From positions 1-64,000 of the forward strand of contig NZ_RQHV01000036.1 of the NCBI RefSeq assembly GCF_004771005.1: a stretch of 64,000 nt of DNA. Direction: 5' to 3'. The stretch is from Leptospira ilyithenensis (lineage in GTDB: Bacteria; Spirochaetota; Leptospiria; Leptospirales; Leptospiraceae). This document shows positions 56,136 through 64,000 of the stretch, in pieces; position 1 is the stretch's first letter, and each line of letters opens with the position of its first letter. The notes beneath the pieces were generated by a model. That model saw only the letters and a list, made by a program, of their open reading frames with translations, was not told where the DNA came from and did no database searches. The translations under genes and the position numbers were made by a program.

Positions 56136-57578
56136 ATGTCTTACATACCGAATATAAATGATCTTTTCGCAATTCTACCTGCGATCATTCTCTCGGGAAC
56201 TGCGATCCTTTTACTTGTGGTTCAGTTTTTATTACCGAACAAAAATGAAATCGCTCCTTTGTGGGTTTTGACTTTTTTCGGATTATTGGCTTCTCTTTTT
56301 GCTTTGTGGTACAGCACGCAAAGCCCGGGTTACGGAAAATATTTTTTATCTCAAGTGTCTTTGAGTCCGATGACGGTTTGGTTGAACGCAATATATTTGA
56401 TTGCGGGTATTGCCACACTACTAGTTGCTCCAAAGGCTTTGGAACAAGGCAAATCCCTTTTCCCTGAATTTTTCCCACTCCTGCTCTTTTGCATCACCGG
56501 GATGATGTTTTTTACATCAGGATATGATCTGATCGTTATCTTTGTAGGTTTGGAAATTTTATCTCTTTGCCTTTATATTCTGATCGGAATGGCAAGAAAT
56601 TCCGTATTTGCATTGGAATCGGCGATGAAATACTTCCTGTTAGGTGCATTTAGCTCCGGGTTTATGCTGTTGGGTATTGCATTTTTGTTCGGTGGGTCGG
56701 GAACTACGAATGTAGACGGAGCTCTGCGTGGATTGTTTTTAAAAGGATTCGAGTCCAATTATTCCAAAATCGGATTCGGTTTGTTTTTAATCGGAATCTT
56801 TTTCAAGTCAGCACTGGTTCCGTTTCATTCCTGGACTCCCGATGTTTACGAAGGCGCACAAACACCTATCACCGGTTTTATGGCGTCGGCAGGAAAAGCT
56901 TCTGCCATGGGATTACTTATGGTCTTTTTCCAACATATCCCTGCCGGCGGAGACGGAGAAGTTTGGAAAATACTGGTTGGGATTATTTCTTTGTTATCCA
57001 TGACCTGGGGAAACCTGATCGCTCTTCGTCAAACGAATGTAAAGCGGATCTTGGCTTACTCTTCCATTTCCCATGCGGGATATATTTGTGCAGGGATTGC
57101 CTGTGGTGCGAACCTCGAAGCGCTCTATTATCTTTTTTTATATGCCATTATGAACTTGGCTGCCTTTTCATTGATTACTTATTTGGAAGAGGGGAAACGA
57201 ATCATCACATTGGATTCTCTTTCTCAATTGAGCGGAACTTTTCCTTGGACTGCATTCGGATTATCTCTTGTATTTTTGTCTTTTGCAGGGTTTCCCCCTT
57301 TGGCAGGTTTTTGGGCCAAATTGTTTTTGTTACAAAAAATTGCCGAGTCTGATTCCTTATTCAATCGGGTGTTGCTTTTCGGTGCGGTCGCCAATTCGGC
57401 AGTTGCTTTTTATTATTATATGAGAATTACAATTCACTCTTATATGAAAACAGAACTGGGAGTGATCGCAAGTGAACCGGATATCGCAAGACAACCTGGG
57501 ATAGGAATCGTTGCTGTCATTTCGCTTTTGGTTGTATCTGTGGGATGGTTGTTTTTGCAACCTGGCCTTTTCTTGTAA
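56136..57578 (+). CDS. nuoN: NADH-quinone oxidoreductase subunit N
   Basis: The 480-residue protein is the third antiporter-like pump: LIVIFVGLEILSLCLYILIGM, FKSALVPFHSWTPDVYEGAQTPITGFMASAGKASAMG, and ILAYSSISHAGYICAGIA. It is the last gene of the operon. A strong hairpin follows within 15 bases of the stop. Confidence 0.96.
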   Translation: MSYIPNINDLFAILPAIILSGTAILLLVVQFLLPNKNEIAPLWVLTFFGLLASLFALWYSTQSPGYGKYFLSQVSLSPMTVWLNAIYLIAGIATLLVAPKALEQGKSLFPEFFPLLLFCITGMMFFTSGYDLIVIFVGLEILSLCLYILIGMARNSVFALESAMKYFLLGAFSSGFMLLGIAFLFGGSGTTNVDGALRGLFLKGFESNYSKIGFGLFLIGIFFKSALVPFHSWTPDVYEGAQTPITGFMASAGKASAMGLLMVFFQHIPAGGDGEVWKILVGIISLLSMTWGNLIALRQTNVKRILAYSSISHAGYICAGIACGANLEALYYLFLYAIMNLAAFSLITYLEEGKRIITLDSLSQLSGTFPWTAFGLSLVFLSFAGFPPLAGFWAKLFLLQKIAESDSLFNRVLLFGAVANSAVAFYYYMRITIHSYMKTELGVIASEPDIARQPGIGIVAVISLLVVSVGWLFLQPGLFL

Positions 57579-57591
57579 GGTTCGTTATAAC

Positions 57592-57626
57592 AGACAATAT
57601 TTCGTAATAACGAAAAAATATTGTCT
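57592..57626 (+). terminator. hairpin terminator after nuoN
   Basis: AGACAATATTTCGT pairs with ACGAAAAAATATTGTCT around a four-base loop, a long AT-rich stem with one or two unpaired A. It is followed by TTCCTTCTTTC, a pyrimidine-rich run rather than pure T. It probably ends the nuo transcript. Confidence 0.7.
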
Positions 57627-57695
57627 TCCTTCTTTCGTTTTCTTTTATGGACTAAATATAGAGTCGTTTTTCTTTACAGATCCCAGGGGGCTAAT

Positions 57696-58229
57696 ATGGC
57701 TACAATTCTACGTAAAACGGAAAAAATCCAAGATACGAAAGCAGTAAAAGAGTTCTTGAACAAGAACGGAATCGTTTATGAATCTTTCCCGGCGCCTTCC
57801 GCTTTGGATTCTATTTTAGGGCAAAAATCGCTGAATGATTCCGAAAAGGAAGAATTGCTGCGCGGTTTGGAATATCGTTTTGATGATCTGAAGAAACAAT
57901 TCGGATACATTGCACGTGACCTCGTTGTTCTGCATAATGAAATCCCTGGCATTCAGGATGTCCTTGCAAAGTTTGATAAATTGCACATTCATACCGATGA
58001 AGAAGTCCGTTACATTGTAGATGGATCCGGAGTATTCGGGTTTATTGTGAATGGGGAAAAATTCGAAGTCCATGTGGCGAAAGGGGACTTTATCTCTATC
58101 CCGGAAAATACAAACCACTGGTTCACTCTGGACGACGCATTCCGTATTAAGGCAGTTCGTTACTTTAAAGATAACACCGGTTGGACACCAGTCTATGTGG
58201 ATGAATCCAAGGTATTGGTTCATTCGTAA
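57696..58229 (+). CDS. mtnD: acireductone dioxygenase
   Basis: MtnD oxidises the acireductone of the methionine salvage pathway. The ATG at 57696 has a strong AGGGGG site upstream and gives 177 residues. The cupin metal ligands are in [22 protein letters not shown] (His, His, Glu; near residues 90-97) and [10 protein letters not shown] (fourth His near 135). A 25-residue upstream extension of the frame lacks a ribosome site. No other salvage genes are adjacent. Confidence 0.92.
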   Translation: MATILRKTEKIQDTKAVKEFLNKNGIVYESFPAPSALDSILGQKSLNDSEKEELLRGLEYRFDDLKKQFGYIARDLVVLHNEIPGIQDVLAKFDKLHIHTDEEVRYIVDGSGVFGFIVNGEKFEVHVAKGDFISIPENTNHWFTLDDAFRIKAVRYFKDNTGWTPVYVDESKVLVHS

Positions 58230-58468
58230 TTCGCTTAGAAAGAGTCTGTAAGGGACATAATTTCTGCCGCGTGGGTAATAAAAACCCCCACCCTGTTGAT
58301 CAGCTTCGCTGATGATTCTCCGAATACTTTTCGCTTCTATTGGCGCTCAAAGGGGTTGGGGGGTGTGGCTCGTGGGCTCGCACCCAAACCTCTATCACAA
58401 TTCCCTTCTTTCGTCGAACATTAGTTCGGCTTTCCGGAAAATTCTTCTAAAAAGTTCGCCTTTTTGCT
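58230..58468. other. intergenic between mtnD and recJ
   Basis: No gene is seen. The stretch contains GATCAGC-TTC-GCTGATGAT, a small hairpin near 58298-58317, and G/C-rich runs such as GGGGTTGGGGGGTG. Either could end mtnD or the convergent recJ transcript, but no T-tract of a standard terminator is present. Confidence 0.4.
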
Positions 58469-60433
58469 TTATTCGACTGCGGTGGCTTCGCCGAACCAAT
58501 CTACTACAAACTGGATAGAAGACCTTCCCATAAAATAGTTTTCTTCCAGTTTTCCGATCAAATCCAATTTGTCAGTGTGCGAGACTGCTTTTTGGAATTC
58601 GTCTCCCTTGTTCCAGAGGATGAATTTCATAGAACCGGATCCCAGGATATTGAACCGAATGTGCTTTCCTCCGCTGAGAGGTGTTAGGTGAATGGGCTTG
58701 ATCCCTTTGATTGCGATTTTTACGTCGGGATTTCCCTGGCCGAAAGGTTCCAAAGGTTTCCATTCTTTATAAAGTTTATCATTCAGCTCTTCCGGAATCA
58801 CTGTGATATCCGTAGCAAGAATGTATTTGTCTATGGCTTCTTTTTCTTCGACTAACCAGAGTTTTGATTTTTCATACATCGCTTTTTCCAGGTCGGGTAT
58901 TTTGTCCAGTTCTACTGAAAATCCTCCCGCCTCCGGATGGCCTCCGAAATGGATCAAATGTTCCGAGACCAGGTTCAAAAGTTCAATCACATTCTCTTTG
59001 CTATACGATCGAATGGATCCCCTTGCATCTCCGTTGTCCGGTGCAATGAATACTGCAGGTCTTTTGAAATCTTCCACCATTCTTGTCGCGACAATTCCAC
59101 TGACTCCAGGTTCCATATCCGGTTCATAACAAAATACAATCGGATGCTCTGTTCGTTCCGTTTTCCTTTTGAAATAACGATCAGCCCGATCCAAATTCCT
59201 TTTGGTTCTATCTTTTCTTTCTTCATTGATACCGGAAAGTATTTTGGCCTTTTTGTCAGCCGAAGGAAGGTCTTCGGACAATAATAAATTTACCGCCTCT
59301 TCGGTTTTCCCCATTCTACCTGCAGAATTGAGAAGCGGGCCAATTGACCAACCCAAGTCTTTTGCAGTGATGTTTTTCGGGTTTAGGGACAATTGTCCCA
59401 GTAGCGATCTGATTCCATAACGTCTTTTGGGAAGTTTCGGATCCAGGAAAGTCAATAATGATTGTAAGGAGAGTTTTACAATCATTCGGTTTTCTCCTCC
59501 AAGAGGCATAAGGTCCGTAATGGTTCCTATTCCTGCCAAATCCACTTCTTCTTCCAGAGACTCGAAAAAATCCCGGATCTTCAAACATTGAGTGTAAAAT
59601 AAAAATCTCTCGTCATCATCGGGTAACTCCCCTTTGGTGGAATGTCTTTCCGGAAAGGGAAATAGATTTTCTTTCGGTAGGGAAGGGATTTGCGATAAAG
59701 ACGGAGAAGTGTGTTCGGAAACTCTGATTCCGTTCTGAAAATAGAATGTTTCTCCGTTTTCTTCTTTGAAATAAATCTTATCAAACTCATCGCTCAACCG
59801 AAATAGTATGGCTTGAATGATTTTGAATGCAAGCACAGCTGTACAGATTTTTTTCTCAGGGTAACGTGAGTCCAAACGTCTGGGATTCACTAAAAAGGTT
59901 TTTTCAGGAATTCTTTCGGGAATCTCGTGGTGGTCCAAGACGATCACTCTGGTTCCTTTTTTTGTCAATTGATCGATTTCATCCGCTTGGGAAGATCCGA
60001 AATCAAGTGTTATGAGTAGATCGGGAGCTACCTTATTTATTTTCTCCAACGCTTCGGCACATAAACCGTAAGGGTCGCTTTCCGAAGAATTCATAACGGA
60101 AATGGGAACTTCTTTAAAGTAAGGATGAGATTTAAAAAAAAAGGCAAGTGATGAGGTAGAGGAAACCCCGTCCGCATCACGATCTCCGTAAAGAACGATG
60201 TGTTTTTTATTTTTAGAATATTCTAAAATGATTTCAATCGATTCCCTTATATCCGGCAAAGAGAAAGGAGAATGAAGGTAAGCAAAGCTGGTATTTAGAA
60301 ATTCGTGAGGGGGAATTTTTTTCAACTCTTCCCTGCCATCGACCAGATAACGAAGAAGAGGTTTTTTAGAAGAAACTTGAGCTCGGATTTCGGACAGACT
60401 TGGTCCGAACCGAACCTTTGCTACATTAAGCAA
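58469..60433 (-). CDS. recJ: single-stranded-DNA exonuclease RecJ
   Basis: RecJ is a DHH-family 5'-3' exonuclease in recombination and mismatch repair. The 654-residue protein has VLYGDRDADGVSSTSSL (motif I, a variant of the usual DYDVDG), LDFGSSQADE, VIVLDHHEIPE (DHH), NSAGRMG, and the DHHA1 motif HFGGHPEAGGFSV. An insertion of about 100 residues at about 220-320 separates the DHH half from the later motifs. The start is TTG 60433, overlapping the bactofilin stop. Confidence 0.92.
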   Translation of the reverse strand: MLNVAKVRFGPSLSEIRAQVSSKKPLLRYLVDGREELKKIPPHEFLNTSFAYLHSPFSLPDIRESIEIILEYSKNKKHIVLYGDRDADGVSSTSSLAFFFKSHPYFKEVPISVMNSSESDPYGLCAEALEKINKVAPDLLITLDFGSSQADEIDQLTKKGTRVIVLDHHEIPERIPEKTFLVNPRRLDSRYPEKKICTAVLAFKIIQAILFRLSDEFDKIYFKEENGETFYFQNGIRVSEHTSPSLSQIPSLPKENLFPFPERHSTKGELPDDDERFLFYTQCLKIRDFFESLEEEVDLAGIGTITDLMPLGGENRMIVKLSLQSLLTFLDPKLPKRRYGIRSLLGQLSLNPKNITAKDLGWSIGPLLNSAGRMGKTEEAVNLLLSEDLPSADKKAKILSGINEERKDRTKRNLDRADRYFKRKTERTEHPIVFCYEPDMEPGVSGIVATRMVEDFKRPAVFIAPDNGDARGSIRSYSKENVIELLNLVSEHLIHFGGHPEAGGFSVELDKIPDLEKAMYEKSKLWLVEEKEAIDKYILATDITVIPEELNDKLYKEWKPLEPFGQGNPDVKIAIKGIKPIHLTPLSGGKHIRFNILGSGSMKFILWNKGDEFQKAVSHTDKLDLIGKLEENYFMGRSSIQFVVDWFGEATAVE

Positions 60434-60741
60434 TTGCCTATGATTTTGGATCCAGCTTCCACTTCCAGCCCGGGAGTCTTGATATCACCGACTACTTTGC
60501 CCGGTTTGCGAAGTTCTACTTTTTCTTTTGCATCCACGTTGCCTTTCAAACTTCCCAGCACAACCAGTGAACCTACTTCTACGTCCGCTTCCACATCACC
60601 GGTTTCATCTATAATCAGTCTTCCGGCAGAAGTGATCGTACCTTTGAACTGACCTTTGATCTTGAGGGTTTGATTGAAGGAGAGAGTGCCTCGAAAGCTG
60701 ATGTCATCGTTGATGATGGTATCTATTGATTCGTCTTTCAT
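60421..60741 (-). CDS. bactofilin
   Basis: The 106-residue protein is a single bactofilin domain: DISFRGTLSFNQTLKIKGQFKGTI, then GDVEADVEVGSLVVLGSLKGNVDAKEKVEL, the right-handed beta-helix repeats of this cytoskeletal filament family. Bactofilins guide cell shape and cell-wall enzymes. It is cytosolic or membrane-associated, with a short polar front. It overlaps recJ by 13 bases. Confidence 0.92.
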   Translation of the reverse strand: MKDESIDTIINDDISFRGTLSFNQTLKIKGQFKGTITSAGRLIIDETGDVEADVEVGSLVVLGSLKGNVDAKEKVELRKPGKVVGDIKTPGLEVEAGSKIIGNCLM

Positions 60742-60888
60742 AACTTAGGGATAGAGTGAACCGGTAGATGGATTTGGCAACTCGTTCGCATCATCTTCCC
60801 TAGGAATTAAAAAAAAAGTTCGCTTTTTTACCAATTTTCCAGTTGAACCGCATGGTAGACGGGAGATCATGGAGATGGGTGTTCCTTT

Positions 60889-61215
60889 TTGCGACTTAAA
60901 AAGATAGCAGATACTCTTTTTCTACTCATTCTCTCCATATTTATCAACTTCAATATTGTAGATGATCGCTTTGTTGCACCCCTGGAAGATTTAGCGACGG
61001 AATACCATTCCTTCGAATTGGAAGAAACAACCAGAGTCATTTCTCTTGCTCCTAAAAAACAAAATGCGCCGAATCTACTGCTTTTGAGTTCTTTTTCTGT
61101 TTGGGAAGCACCTTCCAGTTCCATTTCAATTTTCGTTTTTTCCGAAAATGAAATGATCCAGGAAACCTCTCTTATTTTTCACTTAATCAGTCTACCTCCG
61201 CCTACTTTGGCCTAG
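60889..61215 (+). CDS. small exported hypothetical protein upstream of an efflux pump
   Basis: The 108-residue product starts at TTG 60889, with GGAGATGGG some 12 bases upstream. It has a hydrophobic N-terminal segment (IADTLFLLILSIFINFNIV) that may be a signal anchor. The rest is polar to moderately hydrophobic with no recognised domain. It lies 78 bases before the CzcA gene on the same strand and may be cotranscribed. Confidence 0.5.
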   Translation: MRLKKIADTLFLLILSIFINFNIVDDRFVAPLEDLATEYHSFELEETTRVISLAPKKQNAPNLLLLSSFSVWEAPSSSISIFVFSENEMIQETSLIFHLISLPPPTLA

Positions 61216-61293
61216 TTCTTGCTACACTGTAGGGTGGATAGCTCTGCCCGCAGAATATTTCAGTTTACTCATGCTTAAAGGGGCTACGGTTTC

Positions 61294-64000
61294 ATGTTAG
61301 AAAAAATCATTCAATTTTCAATTCACAAAAGAGCGGCGGTTCTCGTAGTCACTGCAGTTCTTACCATTTTGGGATTGTACAACGCTCTGCATTTGTCGAT
61401 TGATGCGATTCCCGACGTAACAAACGTTCAAGTATCAGCGGTTACTACTGTTCCCGGACTTTCTCCCTTGGAAGTAGAACAGTTTATCACGTATCCTGTG
61501 GAATTGGAATTCAACGGAATGCCAAGAGTAACCGAGATTCGTTCTATTTCCCGAACAGGTGTTAGTTCAGTAACCGTTATCTTTGAAGATGGAACCGATA
61601 TCTATTTTGCCAGACAGTTGGTGAATGAAAGGTTGAAACAGGCGGAGAACTTCATTCCAAAATCATACGGACGTCCCGAATTGTCGCCTGTGGCAACGGG
61701 TCTCGGTGATATTTATGAAATTGCTTTGGTGTCAGAAACCCATACTCCGGAAGAACTCAGAACCATGATGGAATGGGAAGTCGCTCGCCAACTAAGGTCT
61801 GTTAAGGGAATCATCGATGTGAATGTAGTCGGGGGAGATGCAAAACAATTTCAAATTAAAATTGACCCCAAACGACTCCTTTCTATGAATCTGACTCTCT
61901 CTCATATTACCGAAGCTTTGGAAGGCGCCAATATCAACTTAGGCGGCGGGTACATCCAAAAAGGGGAAGAACAGTTTGTTATCCGGGGGGAAAGTCAATT
62001 TAAGTCCGTAGAGGATATCCGCCAACTGTCTGTTCGCACTTCCTCCGACGGGATTCCTTTGACTCTAGGTCAAATTGCAAAAGTGGAAACAGGTCCCGCA
62101 CTTCGTTTCGGTCTTGCTACAAGGAATGGAAAGGGCGAAGTCGTAAGTGGAACAGCCATGATGTTACTCGGTAGCAACTCTTTGGAAGTTGTAAAAAGAG
62201 TAAAATTAAAAGTAGAAGAGATTAAAACCAAACTTCCCAAAGGGATGAGAATCGAAGTTTATTACGATCGTTCCGAGTTTATCGGAAGAACTCTGTCTAC
62301 GGTATTTACCAACCTGGTAGAAGCTGCCATCATCGTACTTGTATGTTTGATTTTGACTTTGGGAACGGTAAAAGGTGCGATCGCTGTGGCGATGGCGATT
62401 CCTGTTTCTATGCTCATTGCTACGATTCTAATGAATATGTTCGGGATCGTAGGAAACTTGATGTCACTCGGTGCACTTGACTTTGGGTTACTTGTGGACG
62501 GATCCATTGTGATGTTGGAATCCACATTGCACGGGTTTATGATCCGAAAGACATTTTTAATCACGAAGACTTCCGCCCAAGATATGGAAGACGGGATCGA
62601 AGACGTTATTATGGAGTCCTGTATCAAGGTAGTACGGGCTTCCGCTTTCAGTGTGGGAATTATATTACTTGTTTATCTTCCTTTGATGACTCTGGAAGGG
62701 GTGGAAGGTCGAATGTTTCGTCCGATGGCGATTACCGTAGCATTTGCATTAGGCGCGGCCCTCCTTTATTCCATTACTACATTCCCTGCACTCATGACTT
62801 TGATTTATAAAAAACCAATCTTACATGAGTCGGCTTTCTGGGAAAAATTCCAAAATAAATATTCCGAAGTTCTGACCTACGGAATGAAATTCAAAAAACA
62901 ATTTGCTTTGACCGGAGTCGGACTAGTCTTACTTTCCTTTGTTCTTGCAGGAACCTTGGGCTCTGAGTTTTTACCTAGGATTGACGAAGGAGAAATTGCG
63001 GTAGATATCAAGAGACTTCCTTCCACTGCGATCAATCATTCCCGGGACTTGAATCTTGAGCTGGAAAAGGTTTTGTTGAAATTTCCGGAAGTAGTATCGG
63101 TTGTTTCCAAACAAGGAAGAGGTGAATCGGCTGCCGAACCTATCGGATCGGAAGAAGGCGAATCCATGGTGAAACTGAAACCCAGGAAGGAATGGGTCAC
63201 TGTGAAAGACAGGGAAGAGTTGATGGAACTGATGAAGGAAGAAATCTCCAATAATGTTCCTTCAACTTATATCAGTTTGTCGCAACCGATTGAAAATAGG
63301 GTAAACGCTTTATTATCCGGTTCCAAGGCAGATATTGTAATCAAGATTTACGGTGATGATCTCAAAACCTTAAAAACACTTGCTGATAATTACGCAGGCA
63401 AGATCAAAAGAATTCCCGGAGCGGCCGACCTTCGGGTTCAAAAGCTTTTGGGACTTCCTCTTTTGGAAATCAAAATGAATCGTTCCAATATGGCGCGCTA
63501 CGGAGTCAGGGCCGAAGAAATTCTTACTACTATCGAGACTTTACGCGTAGGATTCAACGCCGGAAAAGTTTATGAAGGATACAAACGTTTTGATTTGATC
63601 GTCCGACTGGATGCAGATGTGAGAGACATTGATGTCATCGAGAATGTTCCCGTCATGACTCAGTTTGGCGGAACGGTTCCTTTGGGACAGGTAACGGATA
63701 TCATTATGACGGAAGGTCCTGCCGCGCTTTACCACGAAGGATTGAAACGTAGAATCCTCGTGGAAGTAAACGTTCGCGGAAGGGATATGATCGGGTTTGT
63801 AAATGAAGTTCAGAAAGCGACCGATTCGATAGAAAACAACCTTCCCCAAGGTTATTATGTGGATTGGGGAGGACAGTTTGAAAACTTCACCCGCGCCAAG
63901 GCAAGACTAGGACTCGTTATCCCGATCGCGGGAGCTATCATTTTCGGAATGCTGTTTATCGCATTCGGAAGCGTTTATTATGCGTTAGGTGTTTTTATGC
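61294..64000 (+). CDS. heavy-metal RND efflux pump, CzcA type (3' end beyond window)
   Basis: An open frame runs from ATG 61294 (AAAGGGG upstream) to the last base without a stop, so only the first 902 residues or so are present of a protein usually about 1,040 long. It is a heavy-metal RND proton antiporter: [18 protein letters not shown] (first helix), [19 protein letters not shown], and the helix-4 motif [15 protein letters not shown]. The two Asp in that motif match the divalent-metal (Co/Zn/Cd) CzcA pattern rather than the CusA pattern. Partner membrane-fusion and outer-membrane genes are not in the window. Confidence 0.93.
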   Translation, partial: MLEKIIQFSIHKRAAVLVVTAVLTILGLYNALHLSIDAIPDVTNVQVSAVTTVPGLSPLEVEQFITYPVELEFNGMPRVTEIRSISRTGVSSVTVIFEDGTDIYFARQLVNERLKQAENFIPKSYGRPELSPVATGLGDIYEIALVSETHTPEELRTMMEWEVARQLRSVKGIIDVNVVGGDAKQFQIKIDPKRLLSMNLTLSHITEALEGANINLGGGYIQKGEEQFVIRGESQFKSVEDIRQLSVRTSSDGIPLTLGQIAKVETGPALRFGLATRNGKGEVVSGTAMMLLGSNSLEVVKRVKLKVEEIKTKLPKGMRIEVYYDRSEFIGRTLSTVFTNLVEAAIIVLVCLILTLGTVKGAIAVAMAIPVSMLIATILMNMFGIVGNLMSLGALDFGLLVDGSIVMLESTLHGFMIRKTFLITKTSAQDMEDGIEDVIMESCIKVVRASAFSVGIILLVYLPLMTLEGVEGRMFRPMAITVAFALGAALLYSITTFPALMTLIYKKPILHESAFWEKFQNKYSEVLTYGMKFKKQFALTGVGLVLLSFVLAGTLGSEFLPRIDEGEIAVDIKRLPSTAINHSRDLNLELEKVLLKFPEVVSVVSKQGRGESAAEPIGSEEGESMVKLKPRKEWVTVKDREELMELMKEEISNNVPSTYISLSQPIENRVNALLSGSKADIVIKIYGDDLKTLKTLADNYAGKIKRIPGAADLRVQKLLGLPLLEIKMNRSNMARYGVRAEEILTTIETLRVGFNAGKVYEGYKRFDLIVRLDADVRDIDVIENVPVMTQFGGTVPLGQVTDIIMTEGPAALYHEGLKRRILVEVNVRGRDMIGFVNEVQKATDSIENNLPQGYYVDWGGQFENFTRAKARLGLVIPIAGAIIFGMLFIAFGSVYYALGVFM

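Overview
The window looks like chromosomal DNA of a spirochaete of the genus Leptospira, probably from the saprophytic side of the genus. The reasons are a lipoprotein with the Leptospira-expanded DUF1554 domain, a long three-domain IspG, a Leptospira-type citramalate synthase, many ATGA and TTGA start/stop overlaps, and GC-rich intergenic repeats. The genus call rests on protein family features recognised by eye, not on a database search. No tRNA, rRNA, CRISPR array, insertion sequence or prophage was seen.

Layout. 0.4-3.0 kb: a DUF1554 lipoprotein and malate:quinone oxidoreductase. 3.0-5.1 kb: a repeat-rich stretch with one doubtful ORF and a tiny exported protein. 5.1-15.2 kb: a SET-domain protein, then a tight seven-gene run (ribH, nusB, a TPR membrane protein, a methyltransferase, a DEAD-box helicase, a cell-wall amidase, a GerMN-like membrane protein) that meets ispG head-on. 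15.3-19.7 kb: mutY, an AraC-type regulator and a membrane-anchored haloalkane-dehalogenase-like hydrolase. 19.8-24.8 kb: a secreted lipase-like hydrolase behind an exact sigma-54 consensus promoter with upstream repeats, its terminator, a membrane-anchored partner and a membrane-bound sigma-54 activator. These read as one self-contained regulated module. 25.0-29.9 kb: a repeat copy, then Smr, cimA, pth, a DedA protein, a small Cys-rich protein and rarA.

29.9-42.0 kb, minus strand: an eight-gene operon behind a cobalamin riboswitch. In transcription order it encodes a hotdog thioesterase-like protein, MetE, PrpB, PrpC, PrpD, a CitE-like lyase, an acyl-CoA ligase and a fumarase-CitE fusion. MetE replaces the B12-dependent methionine synthase, and the methylcitrate cycle replaces the B12-dependent methylmalonyl-CoA route for propionyl-CoA. 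The whole operon therefore reads as a B12-starvation bypass under one RNA switch. I consider this the most interesting system in the window.

42.4-45.7 kb: a hybrid sensor kinase and two small overlapping genes. 46.0-57.6 kb: a compact NADH dehydrogenase operon, nuoABCDEFHJKLMN, with neither nuoG nor nuoI, preceded by a Fur-box-like palindrome. 57.7-64.0 kb: acireductone dioxygenase, recJ, a bactofilin, a small unknown protein and the start of a CzcA-type metal efflux pump that runs off the end.
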